From UBA995 sp035477115 (lineage in GTDB: Bacteria; Bacillota; Sulfobacillia; UBA995), in the NCBI GenBank assembly GCA_035477115.1, contig DATIKW010000009.1, positions 1 to 20,855 on the forward strand: DNA of 20,855 nt, in the 5' to 3' direction. Below, in pieces: positions 13,940 to 20,855 of the stretch. Numbering within the stretch: the first letter of the stretch is position 1; each line of letters begins with the position of its first letter. The notes under the pieces were generated by a model that had not been told where the DNA came from, made no database searches, and was given only the letters and a program-made list of their open reading frames with translations. The translations under genes and the position numbers were made by a program.

Positions 13940-16333
13940 ATGGCCAGGCGACGCGGCGGCAAGGCAAAGGCAGCTCGGCCGGCAGCGGGGGACAGGCCGC
14001 GGCCCATTGCGCTCGGAACCAGCCATGCGGCCGGCGCGCAGCCCTTTTCCGTCCGCTTACCCCCGCTACCATCGCTGACCAGCGTCCTTTTCGCTCTCCC
14101 GTGGGCCGCCGCGCTCGTCCTGCTGGCCGTCTCGCCCTATCTCCGGGGGATCTACTTTCCGGCCGAGCACCTGAGCGCCGCCATCATCCTCGCGCTGCTG
14201 TTCGGCGTCTGCTGGCTGACCCTGCCCGGCCGGCCCGGCTTTCGGGCCGGCTGGTCTTTGCTCGACTGGGCCGTCCTCTCCGTCGCCCTCGCCTACGCGG
14301 CCAGCCTGTTCGTGGCCGCCAACCCCCGGGAGGCCGTCGAGGAAGTCCTGAAGTTCTCAAGTTACTTTGCCTTATATTGGCTCGTATCGCGCCTGGCCAT
14401 TGGCGACCGCCGGCGCGAGGCCTGTATCTCCATCCTCCTGGCCGCCGGCTTGGGCGTGGCCTTGGTCGGCCTGGCCGCCTTCACCGGGGTGGCGGAGGTC
14501 TTGGGGGGCGTGGTCGCCGGCCGGCTTGCCTCCACCCTGCAATATCCCAACACAACCGCCGCTTACCTGACCGCCTTGCTGCTGTTGATGCTGGGCCGCT
14601 GGGAGCGCCGGGGTAATTCCCCCTCCGGATTGCTCTTGGCCGGCGCCGGCTCCTTGCTCGTCGCCGCACTGACTCTAACCCTGTCCCGCGGCGGATGGCT
14701 GGTGCTGCCTCCGGCGGCCGCTCTGCTGCTATGGGCCTCACCTCCCGGCAGCCGACTGCGGGGCGCTGGGCGCCTGGTGCTCGTATTGGTGGCCGGCATC
14801 GTCGCCGCGTCGCTCGTGGCCGCTGCGGTGCGGGAGGGGGAGTCGCTTTCGGCCTGGCTGTGGCTCGCGGCCGCCGCCTTGTCGGCGATGACCGTGACCG
14901 GTATAGCCCGTCGCATCAGCGGGGGGCCGCGCCTGCGGGCGAGGCGAGGCTTCCTCTTGGTGCCAGCCCTGGCGGCCGCGGGTGTCGTCATAGGCCTCTG
15001 GCCGCGGTGGCAGCCGTTTCTGGCTCCCGTTATCGCACGGTTCGACGGCCTTGCCGGCGATGCCAATCTGCTGCAGCGACTGGCGTATAACGCCGATGGG
15101 TTCCAGATACTGCTCGACCGGCCGCTGCTGGGAGCCGGCGGCGGCGGTTGGCGTGCCCTCTACCACGGCTATCAATCCTTCACTTACTTCACCGCCTACG
15201 CCCACAACTTCGTGTTGGATCACGGGATAGCCACCGGCCTGGTGGGCCTGGCCGCGCTCGGCTTCCTCATCATCATCTTCTTTCGCACGGCTATCCGGCT
15301 CTGGCGGGTCAATCCTGCCGAGCGGGTTCAGGCGGCCGCGCTGCTGGGCGCCTGCGCCACCATCGGCCTGCACAGCCTGGTCGACTTCACCTTGGCCCTG
15401 CCGGCCATGGGACTGTTCCTGTTCAGCCTGGTCGGACTGGCCCGGAGCGTGGAATTGGAGCAGACAGCACAGCCGGACCGCCGCCCTCGCCCTCCCGGAG
15501 TCGTCGCTCTGGGCGCGGCCGGTGCCTTGCTCATCGCGGTGACCGCCGCCTCGCTCCTGCAAGGCTTTCTCTGGGGACAGCGGGGGATCGACTACCTCAA
15601 GGCTGACCGCATGGAAGAGGCCCGCCACGCCTTCGACCGAGCGCGGGCCGCCGATCCCCTTCAGGCTACTTTCGCCATGGACCTGGCCAACTGCTATGAG
15701 ACGCTCGGGGTGCAGCGGTCCGATCCCGCACTGATCGCCGAGGCCCAGCGGCTGTTCGATACGGGACTTCGACTCGACCGCTACAATCCGTTTTACCACG
15801 GGCTCATGGGCGCCTTCCATTTCCGGCGGGGCCGTCCAGCCGAAGGGATAGCCTCGCTGGAGCGAGCGGTCGAGTTGTCGCCGGCCATGGCTACCAGCCG
15901 GGCCGCTCTGGCTCGGGCCCAGGTGCTGACGGCGCTTCACGATTTAGGGCGGGCCGATCGCCCAGCCGCCGCCGGCCGGGCGGAAAAGGCGCTGGAGCAG
16001 GTGGCCGTCGCGGAAGCCGCCCGGGACCGGATCCCCGACTTCGTCCCGGAAGTACTTCGCCGCTGGGACCCCTCGCTATATCTGTCGGCCGGCCAAGCCC
16101 ACTGTATCCTCGATGACTTCGCTGTCGCCCTTGCCTGGCTCGGGCGAGTACCGGATGGCTCGGAACATCGGGGGGAGGCGCTGGTCTGGACGGGACTGGC
16201 GCGGGTGCTCAGCGGCCTGCCGGGAGCTGAAGAATACCTCAATGCCGGCCTGGCCCTTGACCCCCGCCTGGCTGCGGACCTGAATTCATGGCTGGCCGCC
16301 CTGCAGGCCGCCGGCGGCCCCGGCAAGCCGTGA
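13940..16333 (+). CDS. O-antigen ligase/polymerase-type (Wzy_C) membrane protein with TPR tail
   Basis: A 797-residue integral membrane protein. Start ATG 13940 follows GGAGGAAGG by about 5 nt. After a basic, Ala-rich N-terminus (RRRGGKAKAARPAAGDRPRP) there are about a dozen hydrophobic segments up to about residue 570. Family marks are LQYPNTTAAYL, LTLSRGGWLVL, and the large outside loop RPLLGAGGGGWRALYHGYQ...AYAHNFVLDHGIATGLVGL, which has the conserved Gly and His-Asn of Wzy_C proteins. Residues from about 565 form TPR-like helices (GIDYLKADRMEEARHAFDRA, then a second unit near AEAQRLFDTGLRLD). Such proteins polymerise glycans or transfer them to lipid or protein; in Gram-positives, glycan transfer to S-layer proteins is known. 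It overlaps the next gene by 4 nt. Exact reaction unknown. Confidence 0.82.
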   Translation: MARRRGGKAKAARPAAGDRPRPIALGTSHAAGAQPFSVRLPPLPSLTSVLFALPWAAALVLLAVSPYLRGIYFPAEHLSAAIILALLFGVCWLTLPGRPGFRAGWSLLDWAVLSVALAYAASLFVAANPREAVEEVLKFSSYFALYWLVSRLAIGDRRREACISILLAAGLGVALVGLAAFTGVAEVLGGVVAGRLASTLQYPNTTAAYLTALLLLMLGRWERRGNSPSGLLLAGAGSLLVAALTLTLSRGGWLVLPPAAALLLWASPPGSRLRGAGRLVLVLVAGIVAASLVAAAVREGESLSAWLWLAAAALSAMTVTGIARRISGGPRLRARRGFLLVPALAAAGVVIGLWPRWQPFLAPVIARFDGLAGDANLLQRLAYNADGFQILLDRPLLGAGGGGWRALYHGYQSFTYFTAYAHNFVLDHGIATGLVGLAALGFLIIIFFRTAIRLWRVNPAERVQAAALLGACATIGLHSLVDFTLALPAMGLFLFSLVGLARSVELEQTAQPDRRPRPPGVVALGAAGALLIAVTAASLLQGFLWGQRGIDYLKADRMEEARHAFDRARAADPLQATFAMDLANCYETLGVQRSDPALIAEAQRLFDTGLRLDRYNPFYHGLMGAFHFRRGRPAEGIASLERAVELSPAMATSRAALARAQVLTALHDLGRADRPAAAGRAEKALEQVAVAEAARDRIPDFVPEVLRRWDPSLYLSAGQAHCILDDFAVALAWLGRVPDGSEHRGEALVWTGLARVLSGLPGAEEYLNAGLALDPRLAADLNSWLAALQAAGGPGKP

Positions 16334-18222
16334 ACGAGCCGCCGGCCGCCCGCTCCCGTCAGGTAGCGATAGCGATTAATGGGCGCTTCCGACAAGCGGT
16401 TCGCCTTTCCCATCTGCTATTCCTCGCCGATCTCGCCAGCATCGGGGTCGCCTGGATGCTGGCGCTATGGGTCCGCTTCGAGGGCGCGGTGCCGCCGTGG
16501 GCCGCGACCTTGAGTTGGACCCTCCTCCCCCCGGTGGTCCTCATTCACGCCGTGAGCTACGCGAGCCTCGGTTTCTACCGCCGGCTATGGCAGTACGCCG
16601 ATGCCCGGGATCTCGTGCGCTTGGCGATCGGCCAAGCCGTGGCGACGGTAGGATCCTGGCTGGTGATCTACCAGGGTTATCAGGCGGGCTATCCGCGAAG
16701 CGCCGTGGTGCTTAGCGGCTTGCTGGCCCTGTTCTTCGTCGGGGGCACCCGGGCGCTGGTGAAGCTCGGCGCCACCGGTCTACCCCGGCGGCGAGGGAAG
16801 ATGGGTAATCGGGTGCTGGTGGTGGGGGCCGGAGAGGCGGGGCGCCTGGTGGCCCGGGAACTCGGCCGCCATCCCGAACTAGGGGCGGTCGCCATCGGCT
16901 TCGCCGACGACGACCCGCGCAAGCAAGGCATGGTGGTCGGGGGTCTGCCGGTGCTGGCCGACCGGACGCGACTGAGCGAGGTGGTCGCGTCCCGGCAGAT
17001 CGATCAGATCATCATCGCCATCCCCTCCGCCTCCCGGCAGGCGATCAGCGAGTGGGTGAGGCTCAGCGTCCGTACTCCCGCCCGGTTGATGGTCTTACCG
17101 GGCATGTTCGAGCTGCTCAACTCCCAGGTGGACCTGGCGCGGCTGCGCGAAGCCCGTCCGGAAGACCTGCTCGGACGGGATCCGGCCGCCATCGATCTGG
17201 ACCAGGCCGCCGCGTACCTCCGGGATCGCGTGGTGCTCGTGACCGGGGCGGGAGGCTCCATTGGCTCGGAGCTCTGCCGCCAGATCGGCAGGTTCGGCCC
17301 GCGCAAGCTGGTGCTGCTCGGCAACGAAGAGAACCAGTTGCATGAACTGGCGGCGGACCTGGACCTGGATTGCCCGGACTGCCCCCGACAGACGGTGCTC
17401 GCGGACATCAGGGACCAGACTCGCATCAGCCGGGTCCTGCAACACCACCGCCCCGACCTGGTCTTTCACGCCGCCGCTCACAAGCACGTGCCCTTGCTGG
17501 AGAACGACCCCGAGGAGGCGGTGAAGAACAACCTGTTCGGGACCAGGAACGTCGCCCTGGCGGCCCTCGCTGCAGGCGTGGCCGACTTCGTATATGTCTC
17601 TTCGGACAAGGCCGTCCGGCCCGCCAGCGTCATGGGGGCGAGCAAGCGGGTGGGCGAGCTGATCATCCAGAGCCTGAACCGCGAGGGAAACACCGTCTTC
17701 GTGGCGGTGCGGTTCGGCAACGTGCTGGGCAGCCGGGGCAGCGTGCTCCCCATCTTCCAGCGCCAGGTGGCCCGCGGCGGCCCGGTGACGGTGACCGACC
17801 CGGCGGCGACCCGCTACTTCATGACCGTCGATGAAGCCTGCCAGCTCCTGATCCAGGCGGCGGCCATGGGGCGGGGCGGCCAGGTGCTGGTCCTGGACAT
17901 GGGCACGCCCGTCCGCATCCTGGATCTGGCTGAGAACGTCATCCGCCTGGCGGGCAAGCAGCCCCACGTCGACATCCCCATCCGGTTCGTGGGACTGCGG
18001 CAGGGGGAGAAGGTGCACGAGGAACTGCTTACCGCCGGGGAGGAGGTCGGAGCTACCGCCCACGACCGCATCTTCGTCGCCCAGCAGGAGGCGTCGCCTT
18101 GGCCGGTCCTGGAGGGGGAACTCCAGCTCTTGGCCGAGTACGTCCGGGACCATGATGAGCCGGCCCTCCGCCAGGCGTTGTTCCGTCTAGCGGGGGGAAG
18201 GGACGCTGGAGGGGAACGGTGA
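16330..18222 (+). CDS. Membrane-bound nucleotide-sugar 4,6-dehydratase, WbpM/CapD (FlaA1-like) family
   Basis: A 630-residue protein that likely makes a UDP-4-keto-6-deoxy amino sugar from UDP-GlcNAc for surface glycan. I chose GTG 16330, overlapping the upstream stop as GTGA, although no clear ribosome site precedes it; ATG 16288 would lie inside the previous gene. Four transmembrane segments span about residues 25-150. A first Rossmann-like domain starts at NRVLVVGAGEAGR (160-172). The SDR domain starts with VLVTGAGGSIGSE (about 302-314), followed by ADIRD and FHAAAHKHVPLLE. The catalytic region is SSDKAVRPASVMGASKR: Ser424/425, Met435 in place of Tyr, and Lys439, the S-M-K arrangement of WbpM-type enzymes. 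LRQGEKVHEELL is also typical. It is coupled to the Wzy-like gene, pointing to a shared glycan pathway. Confidence 0.9.
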   Translation: MNEPPAARSRQVAIAINGRFRQAVRLSHLLFLADLASIGVAWMLALWVRFEGAVPPWAATLSWTLLPPVVLIHAVSYASLGFYRRLWQYADARDLVRLAIGQAVATVGSWLVIYQGYQAGYPRSAVVLSGLLALFFVGGTRALVKLGATGLPRRRGKMGNRVLVVGAGEAGRLVARELGRHPELGAVAIGFADDDPRKQGMVVGGLPVLADRTRLSEVVASRQIDQIIIAIPSASRQAISEWVRLSVRTPARLMVLPGMFELLNSQVDLARLREARPEDLLGRDPAAIDLDQAAAYLRDRVVLVTGAGGSIGSELCRQIGRFGPRKLVLLGNEENQLHELAADLDLDCPDCPRQTVLADIRDQTRISRVLQHHRPDLVFHAAAHKHVPLLENDPEEAVKNNLFGTRNVALAALAAGVADFVYVSSDKAVRPASVMGASKRVGELIIQSLNREGNTVFVAVRFGNVLGSRGSVLPIFQRQVARGGPVTVTDPAATRYFMTVDEACQLLIQAAAMGRGGQVLVLDMGTPVRILDLAENVIRLAGKQPHVDIPIRFVGLRQGEKVHEELLTAGEEVGATAHDRIFVAQQEASPWPVLEGELQLLAEYVRDHDEPALRQALFRLAGGRDAGGER

Positions 18223-18252
18223 GACCCGCGCCGCACCCTGCCGCAACTTGCC
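18222..18252. repeat. 31-bp direct repeat, left copy
   Basis: It begins AGACCCGCGCCGCACC and matches 19377-19407 at 30 of 31 positions (A/G difference at repeat position 25). It fills the space between the dehydratase stop codon and the stop codon of the convergent DUF6922-like gene, touching both. Confidence 0.85.
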
Positions 18253-18575
18253 TACCCCCAGTCGTCCTTTGGCACCCTGCGCCGTGGGCGCCAGCGGGCC
18301 ACGAGGCCGGGTTCCGCCTGCGGCACCTCCCCCACGAACGCCCAAGCCCAAAGGCGGCGACTCGGCGCGGGCAACTCGCGGCATCCGCCGTAATCGGCCA
18401 GGAACACCTCCCGCACGCGATCCCACCCGTAGTGCTCAAAGAGCCACTCCACCTGCTCCCAGGTCCCGTAGGCAAGGGTGGTGCGGATCACCAGCCCGGC
18501 TGCACGATCGGCATCCATGCTCTCGAAACGGTAGTTCCGGAAGAGGTCGCGGAACGACTCCGGCAGTCGGGTCAC
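18252..18575 (-). CDS. DUF6922-like partner of the AbiEii-type nucleotidyltransferase
   Basis: A 107-residue protein starting VTRLPESFRDLFRNYRFES and containing IRTTLAYGTWEQVEWLFEHY, then GWDRVREVF and a Trp-rich RRLWAWAFVGEVP. This resembles the small DUF6922-type proteins found beside AbiEii/AbiGii NTases, which have a similar 'EYGTWEDVKWLF' core; the assignment rests on memory of that family. It starts at GTG 18575, overlapping the NTase stop codon as GTGA, so the two are translationally coupled. By position it would be the antitoxin or regulator, but the order (toxin-like gene first) is the reverse of classic abiEi-abiEii. No DNA-binding domain is obvious. Confidence 0.65.
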   Translation of the reverse strand: MTRLPESFRDLFRNYRFESMDADRAAGLVIRTTLAYGTWEQVEWLFEHYGWDRVREVFLADYGGCRELPAPSRRLWAWAFVGEVPQAEPGLVARWRPRRRVPKDDWG

Positions 18576-19282
18576 CGGCTTGACCCCTTGTCGTGTCTTT
18601 GCGCCTGTACCACCCGATCCACCGCGGCCAACAAGTAAGTCTCCACCTCTTCAGCCGAAAGCTTGGGGTCGATCAGCATTTGCAGCGATTCCTCACGGTC
18701 AGGCGTATCTTTCGTATAGACCAACTGCTCGAGGAAGAGCCGGCCCGAGAACAGGCACTCTCCGGCCAGGGTGAATTTCCGTGGGGCCACTCTTAGGATG
18801 TATTCCAAGGATACCATTCCTGCTCTGAGCACGAAGTACATATCGACATAGTCCCGGAATAAGGCTCGTCGACCAAGGGTGTACGCCTTCATCAGAGCGA
18901 TCTCGCGCGGGGAGGCCAGGCGTATGCCCCGCAACTCGGCCGATATGGTCCTTCCCTCTACACAAGCTTCGGTCAGCGGGAACGGGTAGGCAATGAAGCT
19001 CACCTTCGTCCCGCGGATGCTCCAGGTTGCCTGGTCGACGGTGTGTTGAACGAGGTTGCTTTGGACCAGCCCAAACTCCTCCCGCAAAGCCCCTTCCATC
19101 TCCGACCATGCTAGCGTGCTCGAGGGATTATGCGTGAAGAAATCCAGATCCAGGGAGCGGTGGTGGCTGAGCTGCAAGGCCAGCCCGGTGCCCCCGGCCA
19201 GATAAAACGACTTCGCAAGGGGTCCTGCCCCGAGACGAGCGAGCACCTCCCATCCCTGCCGATCCAGGACGCGGGCATCCAC
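18572..19282 (-). CDS. AbiEii/AbiGii-type nucleotidyltransferase toxin
   Basis: The family (PF08843) comprises DNA-polymerase-beta-like NTases that act as toxins in type IV toxin-antitoxin or phage-abortive systems, some by modifying tRNA. The product has 236 residues and appears whole. YLAGGTGLALQLSHHRSLDLDFFTHNP has the GGT motif (30-32), the HHR-S motif and the acidic pair Asp45 and Asp47. The later motif is REIALMKAYTLGRRALFRDYVDMYFVL (Lys132, Arg143-Asp144, Asp147). Start GTG 19282 has GGAGGG 7 nt before it; an extended -10 element lies 38 nt upstream. The usual partner AbiEi is absent; a DUF6922-like gene follows instead. Toxicity is inferred from family only. Confidence 0.85.
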   Translation of the reverse strand: MDARVLDRQGWEVLARLGAGPLAKSFYLAGGTGLALQLSHHRSLDLDFFTHNPSSTLAWSEMEGALREEFGLVQSNLVQHTVDQATWSIRGTKVSFIAYPFPLTEACVEGRTISAELRGIRLASPREIALMKAYTLGRRALFRDYVDMYFVLRAGMVSLEYILRVAPRKFTLAGECLFSGRLFLEQLVYTKDTPDREESLQMLIDPKLSAEEVETYLLAAVDRVVQAQRHDKGSSR

Positions 19283-19319
19283 GATGAAGCCCTCCGAGGT
19301 CGGGGTTTCGTATGTCTAC

Positions 19320-19328
19320 ATTGTAACA
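19320..19328 (-). promoter_or_regulatory. Extended -10 promoter element for the NTase pair
   Basis: The minus strand reads TGTTACAAT, i.e. TGn followed by TACAAT, 38 nt upstream of the GTG start. No -35 hexamer at the right distance is convincing, which is tolerated with an extended -10. Confidence 0.45.
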
Positions 19329-19366
19329 CGGGGCGGCTGTTTGCCGCCGGTCTCCATCCGCCTGAG

Positions 19367-19414
19367 CGGAGGGGTCAGACCCGCGCCGCACCCTGCCGCA
19401 GCTTGCCCCCTCCG
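19367..19414. repeat. 31-bp direct repeat, right copy, inside a stem-loop-like REP element
   Basis: The 31-bp core (19377-19407) matches 18222-18252 with one difference. It is bracketed by the exact inverted pair CGGAGGGG (19367-19374) and CCCCTCCG (19407-19414). The left copy keeps the core but only traces of these arms. The two copies enclose the NTase/DUF6922 pair and its promoter. Confidence 0.75.
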
Positions 19415-19640
19415 GATATCGGCGCCGGAACGCTAGCAAGGAGGCCGCCTTGAATCCGTCCACCTTCCATTCACACTCGATGGCGATCGGCAGGCGATCG
19501 CGGCCCAAAAGTACGAAATCGACCTCCTATCAGCGGCTGAACGAACTCCTCGACAAGCATGGTTCTGCCCGTCACGTAGAAGCTCTGGGCGCGAGGCTCT
19601 ACCACGAGACGAGCAGCCGCCGAGCATCGTGTGCCGGGAC
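19411..19640 (-). pseudogene. Decayed DUF4143/COG1373-like gene fragment
   Basis: On the minus strand about 19411-19526 reads EVDFVLLGRDRLPIAIECEW then KVDGFKAASLLAFRRRYPEG, which strongly resembles the C-terminal nuclease-like DUF4143 region of COG1373 AAA ATPases. An in-frame TAG stands directly before the Glu, while upstream coding-like sequence (SFYVTGRTMLVEEFVQ, about 19540-19590) lies in another frame, so at least one frameshift is present. The fragment ends abruptly at the REP element at 19407-19414. The rest of 19283-19836, mainly 19641-19836, shows no gene I can support; GGGTCAGACC recurs at 19721-19730. Confidence 0.55.
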
Positions 19641-19836
19641 AACGGGCAGAACTACAATGGCTTCTTGATGGACCGGTTGCGTTTGTGGCGAGCCATGGGG
19701 CGGTCTGGAAGGCTCCTTATGGGTCAGACCACGCCGGAGAGGCCACTTGGGCTAACCATGGCTCCCGACCGGTCTCATAGCGGTTTCCCCGTGGAAGTAC
19801 CTTCTTCAACGGGCTGCTAGAGGCCCATGCTTCGGT

Positions 19837-20322
19837 CTATCCGCTCTGGCCGACATCTTCGAGAAACTGAAGGAATATACATGTCTCCGCGCGGAATCGC
19901 CGTAACGTTTCCTGTACGCCCAGCGCCAAGTGGGAGAACCTTTCCCAACGGAGCTGGAAACCATATATGTTGCGGAAAAGGTGCCTAAATCGCATGTACT
20001 CGGCCATAATCTCGGCCAAGTCCCGAGAGATGGCTGCAGGCCGGACATCGGGGATGATGACTGTCATTCGCCGCAGGAGATCCGCCTGCCAGTCGTCGCC
20101 GCCGGGGAGTTCCGCGTCCAAGTCCAGAGCTATGCGACGGAACACCTTCTCCACGCCGCTATAGAAATCGTGCACTACGCTGCCCATTGCCCGTACCGAT
20201 GTCGAGGACGGATTATCCGCAACCTCAAGACGGAGTAACTCGGCCAACTCATCCTGCAATCGGTCCAGGTTTGCCAATTCATTCCGAATCTCGGCCGCCA
20301 GAATCCTCAGATGGTTCCTCAT
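19837..20322 (-). CDS. HepT-like ribonuclease/toxin protein
   Basis: A 161-residue, all-helical-looking protein: RNHLRILAAEIRNELANLDR, then SVRAMGSVVHDFYSGVEKVFRRIA, and LAEIMAEYMRFRHLFRNIYGFQLRWERF (about 103-129). This matches the HepT-like group of HEPN proteins that pair with MNT nucleotidyltransferases, where HepT is an RNase toxin and MNT silences it. The canonical HEPN RX4-6H is not evident; the corresponding segment is RHLFRNIYGF, as I recall for this subgroup. ATG 20322 has AAGGGG about 9 nt upstream. The MNT gene lies upstream on the same strand, but 250 nt away rather than overlapping, which is unusual. RNase activity is not shown by the sequence. Confidence 0.75.
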   Translation of the reverse strand: MRNHLRILAAEIRNELANLDRLQDELAELLRLEVADNPSSTSVRAMGSVVHDFYSGVEKVFRRIALDLDAELPGGDDWQADLLRRMTVIIPDVRPAAISRDLAEIMAEYMRFRHLFRNIYGFQLRWERFSHLALGVQETLRRFRAETCIFLQFLEDVGQSG

Positions 20323-20388
20323 ACAGCACTACCCCTTTTCGGCCCACCTCCCGAAGCGGTGGGAAGGCATCTTCCTATCGGATCAGGT

Positions 20389-20571
20389 CTACCTTCCATC
20401 CGGGGGGACGATACGATGAAGCGCATCGACAGCCGACAGGTACTCGCGGGACGTAATCCCATCGTCACCGGGCAGCATCTTCTTACCGTCCCATCTATGC
20501 GGCGCGTGATCTTGCCCCACCTGTGAGCCGGACGCCGAACCGAGGAGGTGACTTCGTCCATGCAAAATCAT
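20389..20571 (-). CDS. Possible small protein or decayed gene between MNT and HepT
   Basis: The minus-strand frame ending at 20389 contains PHRWDGKKMLPGDDGITSRE then YLSAVDALHRIVPPDGR, which looks like real protein. Its N-terminal part in this frame is unconvincing. A neighbouring frame starting at ATG 20561 (MDEVTSSVRRPAHRWGKI) looks better there, so a frameshift near 20515 may have broken one small gene. An ATG at 20571 overlaps the MNT stop region. I do not recognise the family. By position it could be an antitoxin or accessory component of the HepT/MNT locus. Confidence 0.35.
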   Translation of the reverse strand: MILHGRSHLLGSASGSQVGQDHAPHRWDGKKMLPGDDGITSREYLSAVDALHRIVPPDGR

Positions 20572-20584
20572 GTCACCTGACCCC
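20569..20584. repeat. Possible REP-like end sequence CATGTCACCTGACCCC
   Basis: CATGTCACCTGACCCC overlaps the MNT stop codon. It shares GGGGTCA (reverse complement TGACCCC) with the REP element at 19371-19377. Only one copy of the full motif is in the window, so its status as a repeat is a guess. Confidence 0.3.
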
Positions 20585-20855
20585 GGCGTCGAAGAGGACG
20601 ATGCCACCGGCCTCCATCCGGCTTAGGACGGGGCCAGCCCGACGGTATTCCTCGACCGAGTACACGTGGGGTTCCAGGCGAGGAAGCTCGAGGCACCGCC
20701 GCACTACCGAATAGGCATCCGGCTGAGGGTCGCCCGAGTAGACCACCAGCAGATCAATGTCGCTGCGGACGCTATAGTCGCCTCGGGCGTAAGATCCGAA
20801 GAGGACTGCCTTGACCAGCGGAACCCGGTCGCGAAGGATCGGAATGCGCTGGGTC
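20573..20855 (-). CDS. MNT-type nucleotidyltransferase (5' end beyond window)
   Basis: I translated this minus-strand frame by hand from the window edge: 93 residues then TGA. It contains AVLFGSYARGDYSVRSDIDLLVV, the minimal nucleotidyltransferase signature GSxxxGxxxxxSDxDL, with Gly20-Ser21 and Asp32/Asp34 counted from the edge. It ends MEAGGIVLFDAGVR. Family members are about 100-110 residues, so only the first 10-15 should be missing. MNT proteins are antitoxins of HepT and can AMPylate it. The HepT-like gene follows on the same strand after 250 nt. Partial because of the window boundary, not visibly broken. Confidence 0.85.
   Translation of the reverse strand, partial: TQRIPILRDRVPLVKAVLFGSYARGDYSVRSDIDLLVVYSGDPQPDAYSVVRRCLELPRLEPHVYSVEEYRRAGPVLSRMEAGGIVLFDAGVR

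Noticed and set aside
19629..19820. 63-codon plus-strand frame in the decayed region
   Set aside because: No ribosome site, no family resemblance, and it lies in sequence with broken reading frames.
20556..20580. Short plus-strand frame ATG at 20560 after GAGGAGGTG (MQNHVT then stop)
   Set aside because: Only six codons; it may be a remnant start but cannot be supported as a gene.
1..20855. CRISPR array, tRNA or rRNA genes
   Set aside because: No regularly spaced 25-40 bp repeats and no cloverleaf or rRNA-like stretches were seen. The only long direct repeat is the 31-bp pair at 18222 and 19377.

Overview
The window looks like the replication-origin end of a high-GC Bacillota (Firmicutes, Clostridia-like) chromosome. 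Grounds: an RNA polymerase delta subunit (RpoE), an S-layer-homology protein, perfect TTATCCACA-type DnaA boxes around dnaA, a DnaA-trio-like array between dnaA and dnaN, strong Shine-Dalgarno sites, and GC-rich codon use. No tRNA, rRNA or CRISPR array was seen. The species cannot be named from the sequence.

Left part (1-4136): recF (cut by the window edge), dnaN and dnaA run leftward. The 2157-2353 gap between dnaA and dnaN carries a DnaA box, a G-rich spacer, TAG/TAA-type trinucleotides and an AT-rich 22-bp perfect palindrome. This is the layout expected of a bacterial basal unwinding site. More DnaA boxes lie upstream of dnaA (3737-3951). Genes on both sides run away from this region, as expected at a bidirectional origin. 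The usual rpmH-rnpA neighbours are not at the dnaA upstream flank.

Middle part (4137-11152, rightward): a zinc-ribbon protein, speE and argS form one tight run. A secreted protein with a dead metallo-beta-lactamase-like domain follows, then rpoE (delta) from its own promoter, a divergent alanine racemase, and a pyruvate carboxylase B / oxaloacetate decarboxylase alpha-type carboxyltransferase. Several are joined by ATGA-type overlaps. The arginyl-tRNA synthetase lacks both histidines of the HIGH signature.

Envelope part (11153-18222): an SLH-domain S-layer protein is preceded by a good sigma-A promoter and a leader of about 240 nt rich in hairpins, and followed by a terminator. After a REP-like repeat come an O-antigen ligase/polymerase-type membrane protein with a TPR tail and a WbpM/CapD-type nucleotide-sugar dehydratase. 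Together these suggest surface-layer glycan assembly.

Right end (18223-20855, leftward): an accessory island with two nucleotidyltransferase-based toxin-antitoxin-like modules. One is an AbiEii-type NTase with a DUF6922-like partner, lying between two copies of a 31-bp direct repeat. The other is a HepT-like protein with an MNT nucleotidyltransferase, cut by the window edge. Between them are repeat ends and a decayed DUF4143-like gene fragment.
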